Positions 30,064 to 39,160 of a DNA stretch of 64,000 nucleotides are shown here, one piece after another. The position numbers were made by a program, and so were the translations under genes. The stretch comes from Leptolyngbya sp. Cla-17 (GTDB lineage Bacteria > Cyanobacteriota > Cyanobacteriia > Leptolyngbyales > Leptolyngbyaceae). How positions within the stretch are numbered: position 1 is the first letter of the stretch; each line of letters starts with the position of its first letter. The stretch is from assembly GCF_016807185.1 (NCBI RefSeq), contig NZ_JAEVYN010000003.1, positions 310,001 through 374,000 of the forward strand. Direction: 5' to 3'. Under the pieces are notes generated by a model, which did no database searches, was not told where the DNA came from, and saw only the letters and a program-made list of their open reading frames with translations.

Positions 30064-30189
30064 TACGGAAACAGTCGATAACTTTCTTCGCTGCTCGACC
30101 GCAGGGGAGCACCTCAGAATTCGGAAAAATTTGTACGCTAAGGCGTTCCTGTAGCTTTGAGACCCAGCGTTACCGTGCCAGCGGGCTTA
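30064..30189. other. short spacer between two IS630 elements
   Basis: 126 bases with no recognised gene. The end (GTGCCAGCGGGCTTA, 30175-30189) contains CCAGCGGGC, the same tip as the MITE at 31,233, so part of a MITE end may remain next to the second IS630. Confidence 0.3.
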
Positions 30190-31227
30190 CAGCGATTTTC
30201 AGATAAATAAGCCACAGTGAGCGAACCAACCGAGCGCGTCATCAGCGGAAATACAGTCATTGATAATTTTGCTCAAGGCTTGGTCGAGTGCTTCACGGGT
30301 TCGAGCCTTAGCCGAGCGCAAAAGTTGCTTCAGTTTTGACCAACACAATTCAATGGGTGAAAGATCTGGTGAATAAGGGGGCAAAAATACGACTTTTGCC
30401 CCCACCGCTTCAATGGCCTCTCGCACCACTACGGCATGATGAACAGGTAAGTTATCCATGACAATAATCGCTCCTATCCACAGTTGAGGAATCAAAATCT
30501 CCTGGATGTAGAACAAGAACACCTCAGTATTGACGCTGCCGACAAGGCTCATCGTGGCAATCAAACCATCGATACTCATCCCTCCGATTAACGAGATATT
30601 CTTTCCTTGATCGCCAGGAGCTTCACTGTCGTACAAGCGTTCACCGATTGGGGCGCGACCATAGAGCCGAGTCATGCCCAGATGGATGCCAGTCTCATCA
30701 ATGAAGACCAAGTTACGCGGGTCTATCGTGAAACTCCACATCCGATGAGCAAATCGTAAATCTTTGACTCGTTGCGTGTCTTGTTCAGAGGCAATCAGTG
30801 TTTTTTTTGACGCTTAACTTGAGCTTACAGACAGTTCGTTGCATGGTCGATACACTCACCTCCACCCCGGTTGCCCTTGCAAAGCGCTCACACAACTCTT
30901 CGAGCAGGGCATCCGGTTGGGCCGTAACCAACGCTTCAACGATGGGCAACTGTTCTTTCCCTAACTTGGCAACTGCTCCTCCCCCGTGGGGCTTGGGTTG
31001 CACGGTGCCCGTTTCACGATGGTGTCGTCTCAGATCTCTGATGAAGGATAAACTCACCTTAAAGCGCTCTGCCAGTTGCCGCTGTGACCCTTCTTTGGCT
31101 TCATACGCTGCCATAATTCGTTGACGTAAATCGACAGATAAGGCGGCTGGCATAGGCGACAATTTTGATATTGCATTGGTTGCCTCTTAGACTGGCAAAT
31201 TGTGGCTGACTCAAGCAAGAACCGCTG
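30190..31227. mobile_element. second IS630-family element
   Basis: This 1,038-bp element lies between TA duplications (30188-30189 and 31228-31229). The ends are inverted repeats: CAGCGATTTTCAG on the left and CAGCGGTTCTTGC on the reverse strand at the right. It contains a two-frame transposase. It abuts the MITE at 31,233. Confidence 0.75.
30199..31162 (-). CDS. IS630 transposase, two frames joined at an A8 run
   Basis: OrfA (30785-31162) has a HTH start, AALSVDLRQRIMAAYEAKEG and LAERFKVSLSFIRDLRRHHR, ending SVKKNTDCL. OrfB (30199 to about 30,800) is the DDE domain: NLVFIDETGIHLGMTRLYGR (first Asp), IVMDNLPVHHAVVVREAIEA (second Asp), SPDLSPIELCWSKLKQLLRS (Glu). An eight-A run at 30801-30808 marks the junction: orfA reads AAA AAA AAC and orfB starts one base later (ACA CTG ATT), giving KKTLIASEQDTQRVKDLRFA before WSFTIDP. 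A +1/-2 shift or slippage is needed. Probably intact. Confidence 0.75.
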
Positions 31228-31232
31228 TAAGT

Positions 31233-31480
31233 GGACCAGCGGGCTCATCCATGCAGAAAGTTACGGTTCGATGTGTCAGGAAACTTAGAGCTGACATGTA
31301 ACCTGATTTTGATTTTTTGATGAGTTTTCTTGTGCTGATCAAGACCTCATAGCGTCAAAAAGCTCGGCACAAAGAAAATGGTTGTTTTTCTAGCGGTTGC
31401 CTTTATGGGAGATGAAAGTATTGCAGGAGAAGGATTCTAGCCAAAACCGTAACTTTCTGTTCAAATGCGCCCGCTGGTCC
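31233..31480. repeat. 248-bp MITE, copy 1
   Basis: A non-coding element with imperfect inverted ends: GGACCAGCGGGC on the left and GGACCAGCGGGC on the reverse strand at the right. Both are followed a few bases later by CAGAAAGTTACGGTT, about 37 bases in all. A similar copy is at 54,510-54,758 in the same orientation. It carries no frame of note, so it must be mobilised in trans. Confidence 0.8.
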
Positions 31481-31807
31481 CACCTACGATGTCGATTCTG
31501 GGGATGACTCATTGCTCGTTTCGCAATGAGTTATGACCAAAAAGAAGATGAGCAGAAGTTATCAATCAAGCACCGCCGCCCTTCCCTCGCCAATGCTTCT
31601 GTTCATCAACTGTGTCTAAAATCAGCAAGATCACAGTCTGAAACTTCCACCCAGAAAAGGTTTCAGCCGATGTGGCACTTAATGGCCAGAAACGGTTTAT
31701 ACCCCAAATTGCTACGGGAACGCCGTTGAGCACAATGCCCTCAGACCCTCAGAAGAGTGTTGGGTAGCAAGTTGGCTAAAACGCAGGGTAGAGTGCCTGA
31801 AAAAGTT
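31481..31807. other. intergenic stretch, no gene seen
   Basis: 327 bases between the MITE and the 3' end of kdpD. A 67-codon forward frame here (31526-31729) has unconvincing composition and no ribosome-binding site. No terminator hairpin was recognised. Confidence 0.3.
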
Positions 31808-32944
31808 TTAGCTGCACTTATCCGTTGAAATAATGTGAACATCAATGTTCTTGAGCGATCGCAGCAGTTTATGAGTAAGCGAGCCACGCAGCATCAATTT
31901 CCATCGAGATCGTTGGCTTTCCCCAATCACAATTTGAGTGACGTAGCAGTTTTTTGCAACGTCTGCAATCGCTTTTGCCTTATCCTGATCACCCACTCGA
32001 ATAAACTCTCCACCAAACTCTTTACAGAGTTGTTCGCAGGTTTCGATATGTAAACTCTCTGCTTTGGTTAAGAAACGATCAGGGTCATCCACGAATAGAC
32101 AGTAGAAGGGAGCGTGCATGTATCCGGCGATTCGGGCACCGCGTCGGATTAGTTGAATGGCATTGGGATAGGTTGATACACATATTAATACTCGTTCATG
32201 AATGCTGCAAAACGGAGCGTCTGCTTTTGTTCCATTCGATGCTTGCTCAAGTGCCTCTTCCTCAATGTTGTCAGCGACTTCTCGTAATGCCAATTCTCTC
32301 AAGGCAATCAGGTTACGCCGTTGGAAGAAGTTTTGCAGAGATTGGTCAACCTTTTCAAGGGCGTAGATTTTACCGTCTTTCAGGCGCTCTTCTAGCGTCT
32401 CCGGTGTGACATCAATGACGACTACCTGATCGGCTTCTTCTAATAGGCGATCAGGTATCCGCTCTCGTACAACAACTCCTGTAATCCGGGCAACCAGGTC
32501 ATTCAAGCTCTCTAGATGCTGAATATTAACTGTGGAATACACATCAATCCCGGATGCTAAAACAACTTCTACATCCTGATACCGTTTTTCTCGCTGAGAA
32601 CCAGGGACATTGGTATGGGCGAGTTCATCGATAAGAACCAGTTGCGGCTGGCGAGCAAGGATTGCGTCTGTGTCCATCTCGGAAAGAATGACACCAGAGC
32701 AGTTAATGGGTTGCCTGGGCACCATTTCTAGCCCCTCTGCCCGTTGTGCAGTCTCCTGCCGATTGTGGGTTTCGAGTAAACCGATGACCACATCAACACC
32801 CTCTTGCCGGAGGCGATACCCTTCATCCAGCATGCGGTACGTTTTGCCAACGCCGGGAGCCATGCCAATAAAGATTTTGTGCTTGCCGCGATGGGCAGGA
32901 CGAATGTCGGTGCTGTCAGGTGAAGGGTTTGACGAGTGATACAT
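31808..32944 (-). CDS. kdpD: KdpD-like protein, N-terminal sensor part only
   Basis: This 378-residue protein matches the N-terminal domain of KdpD: Walker A KIFIGMAPGVGKTYRMLDEG near residue 25, VVIGLLETHNRQETAQRAEG, PQLVLIDELAHTNVPGSQRE, and VEVVLASGIDVYSTVNIQHL. A UspA-like domain follows (about 245-370: RVLICVSTYPNAIQLIRRGA and IGESQRSRWKLML). The membrane, GAF and histidine-kinase parts of full KdpD are absent, a truncation known from cyanobacterial kdp operons such as Anabaena. It is 3 bases downstream of kdpC. Without a kinase it probably modulates Kdp or signals through another kinase, perhaps the divergent pair at 38,005-39,856. Confidence 0.9.
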   Translation of the reverse strand: MYHSSNPSPDSTDIRPAHRGKHKIFIGMAPGVGKTYRMLDEGYRLRQEGVDVVIGLLETHNRQETAQRAEGLEMVPRQPINCSGVILSEMDTDAILARQPQLVLIDELAHTNVPGSQREKRYQDVEVVLASGIDVYSTVNIQHLESLNDLVARITGVVVRERIPDRLLEEADQVVVIDVTPETLEERLKDGKIYALEKVDQSLQNFFQRRNLIALRELALREVADNIEEEALEQASNGTKADAPFCSIHERVLICVSTYPNAIQLIRRGARIAGYMHAPFYCLFVDDPDRFLTKAESLHIETCEQLCKEFGGEFIRVGDQDKAKAIADVAKNCYVTQIVIGESQRSRWKLMLRGSLTHKLLRSLKNIDVHIISTDKCS

Positions 32945-32947
32945 AGT

Positions 32948-33550
32948 TTAGCTGCCCAATGCGTCGAGAGCCAGGTTGAGCTTCAGCACATTCACCCCCG
33001 GCTCGCCAAAGATGCCTAAAAAGCGACTATCTGTGTTTTGATTGATCAGAGCTTTGAGTTGATTGGGTTGCACCCCCCGTACAGTTGCCACTCGTGTAAT
33101 CTGCGCTCTGGCGGCTTCAAGCGTGATGTGAGGGTCAAGACTGGAACCAGAAGTGTAAACCAGATCAGCAGTCGGTTGAATACCTGCCTGTTTTAACTGA
33201 GCTGTGGTTTCTCGAACTCGCTTAAGCAGATCAGGATTAGACGGAGCCAGGTTACTTGCTCCCGACACACCCGTTTTGAGTATGCCAGACTCATCCTTCT
33301 TCGGATCTGCTGTGCTGTAGCTGGTAGTACTGGGACGACTGTTGAAGTAGCGATCGCGGGTAAACGGTTGTCCAATCAAGGCTGATCCGACAGGTTGACC
33401 TTGAGCATTCGTCAAAATGCTGCCGTTTGCCTGAAAGGGAAAGGCAATTTGCCCAAAAGCAACCATGACCAGCGGATAAATCAGGGCAGTGATGACCCAA
33501 AGCACCAGGGTTGATCGAATGGCTCTACCTGCCTCACGTGAAAAACTCAT
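32948..33550 (-). CDS. kdpC: potassium-transporting ATPase subunit KdpC
   Basis: A 200-residue KdpC. One N-terminal membrane helix (STLVLWVITALIYPLVMVAF) is followed by the conserved periplasmic features: GSALIGQPFTRDRYFNSRPS, YSTADPKKDESG, ASNLAPSNPDLLKRV, and the C-terminal DLVYTSGSSLDPHITLEAAR with LGIFGEPGVNVLKLNLALD. KdpC is the single-span subunit that stabilises the KdpFABC complex and raises its affinity for ATP. It overlaps the kdpF-like gene by one base and is directly followed by kdpD. Confidence 0.95.
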   Translation of the reverse strand: MSFSREAGRAIRSTLVLWVITALIYPLVMVAFGQIAFPFQANGSILTNAQGQPVGSALIGQPFTRDRYFNSRPSTTSYSTADPKKDESGILKTGVSGASNLAPSNPDLLKRVRETTAQLKQAGIQPTADLVYTSGSSLDPHITLEAARAQITRVATVRGVQPNQLKALINQNTDSRFLGIFGEPGVNVLKLNLALDALGS

Positions 33551-33831
33551 TAGAACTTCTCCGGTACGAACATAACAAAGAATAAGTAAACCGAGAGCAC
33601 AATCGTTCCCAGTCCCAAGAGCCCTAATGACCAGGCTTGGGTGCGAGAGAATTCACTGCCACTAGCGGCGTAAACGACAGGTGCAACAACCAGGTTGAAG
33701 CTCAGTGCCAAAAATAGATATAGCGGCAGCTTTCGCCTGCGCCATTCTGACCAAATTTCTGAAACCGTCTCGAGCGTTTGAGTGTCTGTTTGAGGAGATG
33801 GAAGTGATGATCTTAAAAGATTGAGTTTCAT
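33550..33831 (-). CDS. KdpF-like small membrane subunit
   Basis: A 93-residue protein between kdpB and kdpC. It has two membrane segments, LPLYLFLALSFNLVVAPVVY and SLGLLGLGTIVLSVYLFFVM, ending VPEKF. The C-terminal stretch YLFFVMFVPEKF resembles KdpF, the tiny stabilising subunit, with about 60 added residues. In some cyanobacterial operons the gene in this place is called kdpG. It starts 25 bases after the kdpB stop and overlaps kdpC by one base, so it is certainly part of the complex or its assembly. Confidence 0.8.
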   Translation of the reverse strand: MKLNLLRSSLPSPQTDTQTLETVSEIWSEWRRRKLPLYLFLALSFNLVVAPVVYAASGSEFSRTQAWSLGLLGLGTIVLSVYLFFVMFVPEKF

Positions 33832-33856
33832 TGCTACAAAGAAATTTGTTTGAGAG

Positions 33857-36007
33857 CTAGGACAGCGGCAGAATCAAATCGATCGCCTTAATTGCAATGA
33901 ACGGGGCAATAATGCCGCCTAAGCCGTAAATCAGAATGTTGCGTCGCAGCAGTTGATCGGCGGTTAGTGGACGGAACTGCACACCTTTCAGAGCCAGAGG
34001 AATCAGAACTGGAATAATCAAGGCGTTGTAGATCAAAGCAGAGACGATCGCCGATTGAGCACTCTTTAGCCCCATGATGTTGAGCGCACCAATTCCCGCA
34101 GCAGCGAAGATGGTGGGAATAATTGCAAAGTATTTGGCGATGTCATTGGCAACGGAGAAGGTGGTTAATGCACCACGGGTAATTAGCAGTTGTTTGCCGA
34201 TCGTCACCAGGTCGATCAATTTAGTTGGATCAGAATCCAGATCGACCATGTTGGCAGCTTCCTTTGCTGCCTGAGTGCCAGAGTTCATGGCCACACCAAC
34301 ATTGGCCTGAGCCAGAGCAGGTGCGTCATTGGTGCCATCTCCAGTCATGGCCACCAACTTGCCCTGAGCCTGTTCTGAGCGAATGACATCAATTTTGTCT
34401 TCGGGGGTGGCTTCAGCAATAAAATCATCCACTCCCGCTTCCTGGGCAATCACAGAGGCAGTAATGCGGTTATCGCCTGTGAGCATGATGGTTTTGACAC
34501 CCATGCGCCGCAGCTGGTCAAACCGTTCTCGCAGTCCAGGTTTCACAATATCCTTGAGATAAATTACGCCATAAATGTCATTGCCCTGACATACTGCGAG
34601 GGGTGTTCCACCCAGATGGGATACTCGCTCGTAGGCTTCATCCAGAGTTGTAGGAACTTGCCCACCTCGTGAACGCACAAAGCCTTTAATGGCATCCACC
34701 GCACCTTTTCGGTATTCTTGGCTATCCAGGTCAGTGCCGCTCATACGGGTTCTAGCCGAGAACTCAATGCCCTCTGCGGGTTTGCCATCCAGATCGAATT
34801 TCGCACCTAGTTTTTGAGCTAACTGGACGATCGATCGCCCTTCCGGGGTTTCATCAAACACACTGGCAGCTAAACAAACATTGGCGACTTCCTGAAGGTC
34901 ATGACCATTAACTGGGATAAATTCATCAGCCAAACGGTTTCCTAAAGTAATCGTTCCAGTTTTATCCAAAACCAGCGTATTCACGTCGCCACAAGCTTCT
35001 ACGGCTCGTCCAGAAGTGGCAATTACGTTAAACTGAGCCACTCGATCCATCCCAGCAATGCCGATCGCACTTAACAAGCCACCAATTGTGGTGGGAATGA
35101 GGGCAACCAGAAGGGAAATCAAAATGGCGATGCTGGTGCCAGCCCGTAAACTGTTGCCTGTTGTGTCTCCCGCAACGCTGTCTAAAAAGCCAGCAATGTA
35201 GCCAGAAATAGCTGGGGTTGTGGCGACAACAATCAAAAACACCTGGGTCAACACTGCCAACAGCACGGTTAGCGCAATTTCATTGGGCGTTTTGCTGCGT
35301 TCGGCTCCTTCTACCAGGGCAATCATGCGATCGATGAACCCCTGCCCTGGATCAGAGGTAATGCGGATCACCAGTTCATCCGAGAGCAGGCGAGTGCCCC
35401 CCGTGACGGAACTCGCGATATCTGTACCGGGTTGTTTCAAGACTGGAGCCGACTCCCCAGTGATGGCTGATTCATCCACTGAACCAATGCCCTGTATCAC
35501 CTCACCATCCGCAGGAATCATATCCCCCGCAATCACCTTCACCTGATCGCCCCGACGCAGTTCAGTGGAACTGACTTCCTGAAGATCCCCATCAGGCAAT
35601 AGCTTGCGGGCAATTGTGTCACTGCGGGTTGATCGCAATGCATCTGCCTGTGCCTTGCCCCGTCCTTCTGCGACCGCTTCGGCAAAGTTGGCAAACAGAA
35701 CCGTGAAAAATAAAATGAATGTGATGATGCCATTCAACAAACGCTGCTGATTAACATCCGCTTGAACTGTGCCAAACAGGTTGGGATTGATGGTGACAAG
35801 TAGAGTAACGATCGTACCCAGCCACACCACAAACATGACTGGATTACGCACTACCACACGCGGATTCAGCTTAACAAATGATTCGCGAATGGCTCGTTGA
35901 TACAGTCCTTTGCGATCGACTTTTTGCATATGTCTGCGATCATCACGGCGACCATGAGGCACCCGAACTGGGCGAGAGGATGTAGAGGGTTTGTTGTTAG
36001 TTTTCAT
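33857..36007 (-). CDS. kdpB: potassium-transporting P-type ATPase catalytic subunit KdpB
   Basis: This 716-residue P-type ATPase has the phosphorylated Asp in LVLDKTGTITLGNR, TGESAPVLKQPG in the actuator domain, MLTGDNRITASVIAQEAGVD and VAMTGDGTNDAPALAQANVG in the P domain, and about seven membrane helices. It also has the KdpB-specific TIGGLLSAIGIAGMDRV. It hydrolyses ATP to drive potassium uptake through KdpA. The N-terminus is basic with an extra Ser/Arg-rich leader. It is 15 bases downstream of kdpA and 25 upstream of the kdpF-like gene. Confidence 0.97.
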   Translation of the reverse strand: MKTNNKPSTSSRPVRVPHGRRDDRRHMQKVDRKGLYQRAIRESFVKLNPRVVVRNPVMFVVWLGTIVTLLVTINPNLFGTVQADVNQQRLLNGIITFILFFTVLFANFAEAVAEGRGKAQADALRSTRSDTIARKLLPDGDLQEVSSTELRRGDQVKVIAGDMIPADGEVIQGIGSVDESAITGESAPVLKQPGTDIASSVTGGTRLLSDELVIRITSDPGQGFIDRMIALVEGAERSKTPNEIALTVLLAVLTQVFLIVVATTPAISGYIAGFLDSVAGDTTGNSLRAGTSIAILISLLVALIPTTIGGLLSAIGIAGMDRVAQFNVIATSGRAVEACGDVNTLVLDKTGTITLGNRLADEFIPVNGHDLQEVANVCLAASVFDETPEGRSIVQLAQKLGAKFDLDGKPAEGIEFSARTRMSGTDLDSQEYRKGAVDAIKGFVRSRGGQVPTTLDEAYERVSHLGGTPLAVCQGNDIYGVIYLKDIVKPGLRERFDQLRRMGVKTIMLTGDNRITASVIAQEAGVDDFIAEATPEDKIDVIRSEQAQGKLVAMTGDGTNDAPALAQANVGVAMNSGTQAAKEAANMVDLDSDPTKLIDLVTIGKQLLITRGALTTFSVANDIAKYFAIIPTIFAAAGIGALNIMGLKSAQSAIVSALIYNALIIPVLIPLALKGVQFRPLTADQLLRRNILIYGLGGIIAPFIAIKAIDLILPLS

Positions 36008-36022
36008 AAGTTCTCAAAACTC

Positions 36023-37723
36023 CTACCCAATACCTTTGGCAATTTGAAATGCTTCTGCAACCGGACCTAATGCCAGCATCGGGAAAAAGGTCAGTGCGCC
36101 CAAAATCAGAATTACACCAGCCGTTACTCCAGTAAACAATCCTGTGTCAGTCCTTAACGTTCCAGTCGTTGCAGGGACGGGTTGTTTGCGGGACATGCTA
36201 TCCGCCAGCAGCAGCAGCGCCACCATGGGAATGTAGCGTCCCGCTAACAGGCTGAAACTGGTACTTAAATTCCACCAAAGGGTGCCATCTCCCAATCCTT
36301 CAAATCCAGACCCGTTGTTTGCAGCAGCGGAAGCGTATTCGTAAATCACCTGAGACAAGCCATGAAATCCGGCGTTACTGATGCCTGCTAGTTGCCCTGA
36401 CGATGCCAGGGTTATGGCAGATGGAATCAAAACGGCGATCGGGTGAACCAGCAACAGGAGAAAACTCGCCAGTACCACTTCCCGTTTCTCAATCTTGCGT
36501 CCTAAGAATTCAGGGGTGCGCCCGACCATTAAGCCTGTCACAAACACAGCCAAAATCAAGTAAGCAAAGAGATACGCCGTTCCCGTTCCCTGTCCACCAA
36601 ACACAATTTGCAAAAACAGATTGGATAGGGTGACAAATCCGCTATTAGGCATCAACGAGTCGTGCATTCCGTTGACGGCACCACACATACTGGCGGTTGT
36701 AAACACAGCAAATAAAGCCGACTGCGCCCAACCAAACCGAACTTCTTTCCCCTCCAAATTCGGAGCCTGATCCACCCCCAACAGCGCATTTACAGCAGGA
36801 TTACCCTGATATTCTCCAACCCCAGCAATAATGATGAAAATCACCAGAATCGCAAGTGGAATGCTGTACACTAACCACGCTTGCTTCAGATTATTGGCAA
36901 AGATGCCATAAGTGATGATCATTGAGGTTGGAATAGAGAGCATTGCAACCAGTTCAATTAAATTTGAGAATCCGTTCGGGTTTTCAAAGGGATGTGCTGA
37001 GTTAACACCGAAGAAACCACCACCGTTTTCGCCCAATTCCTTGATAATCTCGAAATGGGCAACCGGACCGCGTGCGATCGCCTGACTTATTTCTGGATTT
37101 TCCAAAGTCGGCACGATGGCTGACCCTGAAAGCGTTTCCGGTATTCCAGCTGCAATCAAAACAACAGCACCGACAATGCTAATGGGCAGCAGAATTCGCG
37201 TAATGGACTGAATTAAATCGACATAAAAGTTTCCCAACGGTTTGCCCGTTAAGCCCCGGATAAAGGCGATCGCCACCGCAATTCCTGTGGCTGCCGAGGT
37301 AAACATCATGAAACCCAGAGCCGCAAACTGGCTGAAATAGCTGTAGGTTGTCTCGCCAGAATAGTGCTGTTGATTGGTATTGGTAACAAATGAAATGGTG
37401 GTGTGTAGAGCTAGATCCCAGGACGGTGCACCCAATCCAGTAGGATTAAAGGGCAACGCTCCCTGCAACATGAAGATCAGGTAGATAAATATCAGCATCG
37501 CCAAGTTGCTATACAGCACTGCCCGCGCATACTGCCAGCCTGTCATTTCTTCTTTGGCTCGAACTCCACTTAACGAAAAAATAGCTCGTTCTACAGGCGT
37601 TAGAACCGGATCAAGTAATGTACGCTGTCCCATAAATACACGTGCCATATACCGACTGAAGAATGGCGTAATTGCCACTACGATCAGTAGCGTCAATCCA
37701 ATTTGAATCCATCCTTGTAACAT
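36023..37723 (-). CDS. kdpA: potassium-transporting ATPase subunit KdpA
   Basis: A 566-residue channel-like subunit with about ten membrane helices and the four selectivity-filter-like repeats of the superfamily of K+ transporters: TTISFVTNTNQQHYSGETTY, GENGGGFFGVNSAHPFENPN, FTTASMCGAVNGMHDSLMPN and SAAANNGSGFEGL. It binds and passes K+ in the KdpFABC pump. It is the first gene of the operon; its start (ATG 37723) faces the histidine kinase gene 281 bases away. The order kdpA-B-F-like-C-D is typical of cyanobacteria. Confidence 0.97.
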   Translation of the reverse strand: MLQGWIQIGLTLLIVVAITPFFSRYMARVFMGQRTLLDPVLTPVERAIFSLSGVRAKEEMTGWQYARAVLYSNLAMLIFIYLIFMLQGALPFNPTGLGAPSWDLALHTTISFVTNTNQQHYSGETTYSYFSQFAALGFMMFTSAATGIAVAIAFIRGLTGKPLGNFYVDLIQSITRILLPISIVGAVVLIAAGIPETLSGSAIVPTLENPEISQAIARGPVAHFEIIKELGENGGGFFGVNSAHPFENPNGFSNLIELVAMLSIPTSMIITYGIFANNLKQAWLVYSIPLAILVIFIIIAGVGEYQGNPAVNALLGVDQAPNLEGKEVRFGWAQSALFAVFTTASMCGAVNGMHDSLMPNSGFVTLSNLFLQIVFGGQGTGTAYLFAYLILAVFVTGLMVGRTPEFLGRKIEKREVVLASFLLLLVHPIAVLIPSAITLASSGQLAGISNAGFHGLSQVIYEYASAAANNGSGFEGLGDGTLWWNLSTSFSLLAGRYIPMVALLLLADSMSRKQPVPATTGTLRTDTGLFTGVTAGVILILGALTFFPMLALGPVAEAFQIAKGIG

Positions 37724-38004
37724 GAGTCATTTAACTCCAAGCATTGGTGAAAGGGTCGTTGCTCAGTCATCATTCGTTACTGAACCAGTGTTATTAACTA
37801 AAGATTCATCACTAAATCTTTCAAAGCCCCCTATTCATTGATAGTGAGAGTCTGATTTAAGAATTACAAGGTGTAGAGCAGCGTTTACTACAATTCATGG
37901 ATCAATGGCATATCCATAGGACGTAGTGTTTAGAGAGTGTTTAGACAGGTTCTATATCTACAAATATAGATTTACATCTAAACGCAGACTAAGCTGCTTT
38001 TTAG
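37724..38004. promoter_or_regulatory. divergent kdp/two-component promoter region
   Basis: 281 bases between kdpA (reverse) and the histidine kinase (forward). It contains two direct copies of AGTGTTTAGA (37925-37934, 37936-37945, spaced by one base) and an inverted repeat TCTATAT...ATATAGA (37951-37970). These are candidate sites for the response regulator encoded at 39,161. No experimental match is known to me. Confidence 0.45.
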
Positions 38005-39159
38005 ATGGTTTTACTTAAAAAGTTCAATGGCTACTTTCCTGACTTCTGGAGTCAAATGTTGCAACTTCAACATGTGTTTCATTCACAGAACTGGCATTTG
38101 AGAACATTCTGGTTAGTGGTGGGATTGTTTGCAGTGGTTCTGTCCCTGGAATTTTCAACCCCACCTGATTACGTGTTTGGCTATCTCTACATTGGTCCCA
38201 TTCTGTTAGCCAGTGCTCACTTGAGCCGCAAAACTACATTCCAAACGACCCTAATTGCTTGTGTTCTCACCTTGATGAATGTTTGGCTGCCAGGGATTGA
38301 AACCGTGAAAGCTCCAACGATCGCCAGCCGATTCATTGCAACACTGGCACTGGTCGTAACGGGTGTTCTGAGCGATCGCAACCGCCTCTATCAACAAACC
38401 GTTCTGCAACAGCAAGCCAAACTGGAAGCACAGGAAACGTTAGCCAACATTCGGGAGGACTTTGCCTCAGCCCTGACCCACGATTTAAAAACTCCACTGC
38501 TGGGGGCAATTGAGACACTAAAAGCATTTCAAAATGGCAGCTTTGGCTCGGTTGAACCCAGTCAACAGAGGGTTCTAGCAACCATGATGCGAAGTCATAA
38601 AACAACCCTACAGATGGTCGAAACCCTGTTGGATGTCTACCGAAATGACAATGAAGGCTTGCAGCTTAATCTCGCTCCAATCGATCTGGTTGAGATTGCA
38701 GAAGAGGTCAAAGCAACGATGACAGATTTGGCTGCCAGTCGTCGGGTACACCTCTCTCTCCATCATGGAGCATCTGATTTTCGCCAGTTTCTTTGGGTGA
38801 AAGGGGATACCCTGCAACTCCAGCGCGTGATGGCAAACCTGCTCACCAATGCCATTAACCACTCCCCTCGTGGTGAACGGGTTGAGGTCATCCTGGAACC
38901 AGGTTCCTCTCATCAGACGGTTAAGGTGACAGACAGTGGTGCAGGCATTAAGTCAAACGAGCTTCCCCACCTGTTTGAACGGTTTTATCAGGGACAGAGC
39001 GATAGACAGGCAAAAGGATCAGGCTTGGGGCTTTACCTATCTCGGCAAATCGTAGAGGCTCACGGCGGTACAATTTGGGCAGAGAATCGACAAGCCACCG
39101 GGGCAACCTTTGCTTTTCGGTTACCCACGTTCCCGTATAACCCTTCCCATTCTGCTTAA
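38005..39159 (+). CDS. membrane sensor histidine kinase divergent from kdp
   Basis: A 384-residue kinase. The N-terminus has about four hydrophobic segments (residues about 30-125: TFWLVVGLFAVVLSLEFSTP, YIGPILLASAHL, MNVWLPGI, FIATLALVVTGVL), a short sensor without a large periplasmic loop. The H box is ALTHDLKTPLLGAIE (His near residue 159), the N box LLTNAINHSP, the G1 box VTDSGAGI, the F box HLFERFYQG and the G2 box GSGLGLYLSR. It phosphorylates itself and presumably the regulator that begins 2 bases after its stop. Its position suggests control of kdp by K+ or turgor, perhaps compensating for the kinase-less KdpD. Confidence 0.9.
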   Translation: MVLLKKFNGYFPDFWSQMLQLQHVFHSQNWHLRTFWLVVGLFAVVLSLEFSTPPDYVFGYLYIGPILLASAHLSRKTTFQTTLIACVLTLMNVWLPGIETVKAPTIASRFIATLALVVTGVLSDRNRLYQQTVLQQQAKLEAQETLANIREDFASALTHDLKTPLLGAIETLKAFQNGSFGSVEPSQQRVLATMMRSHKTTLQMVETLLDVYRNDNEGLQLNLAPIDLVEIAEEVKATMTDLAASRRVHLSLHHGASDFRQFLWVKGDTLQLQRVMANLLTNAINHSPRGERVEVILEPGSSHQTVKVTDSGAGIKSNELPHLFERFYQGQSDRQAKGSGLGLYLSRQIVEAHGGTIWAENRQATGATFAFRLPTFPYNPSHSA

Positions 39160-39160
39160 G

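Noticed and set aside
31526..31729. 67-codon forward frame between the MITE and kdpD
   Set aside because: No ribosome-binding site and atypical composition; it lies in a region with only IS remnants.
37951..37970. Inverted repeat in the kdp promoter as a terminator
   Set aside because: The arms are only 7 bp, AT-only apart from the outer C/G pair, and without a T tract; it is more likely an operator or chance.
39110..39160. Start of the response regulator at 39110
   Set aside because: The first 17 residues lie inside the kinase gene, and the receiver domain starts right after ATG 39161.
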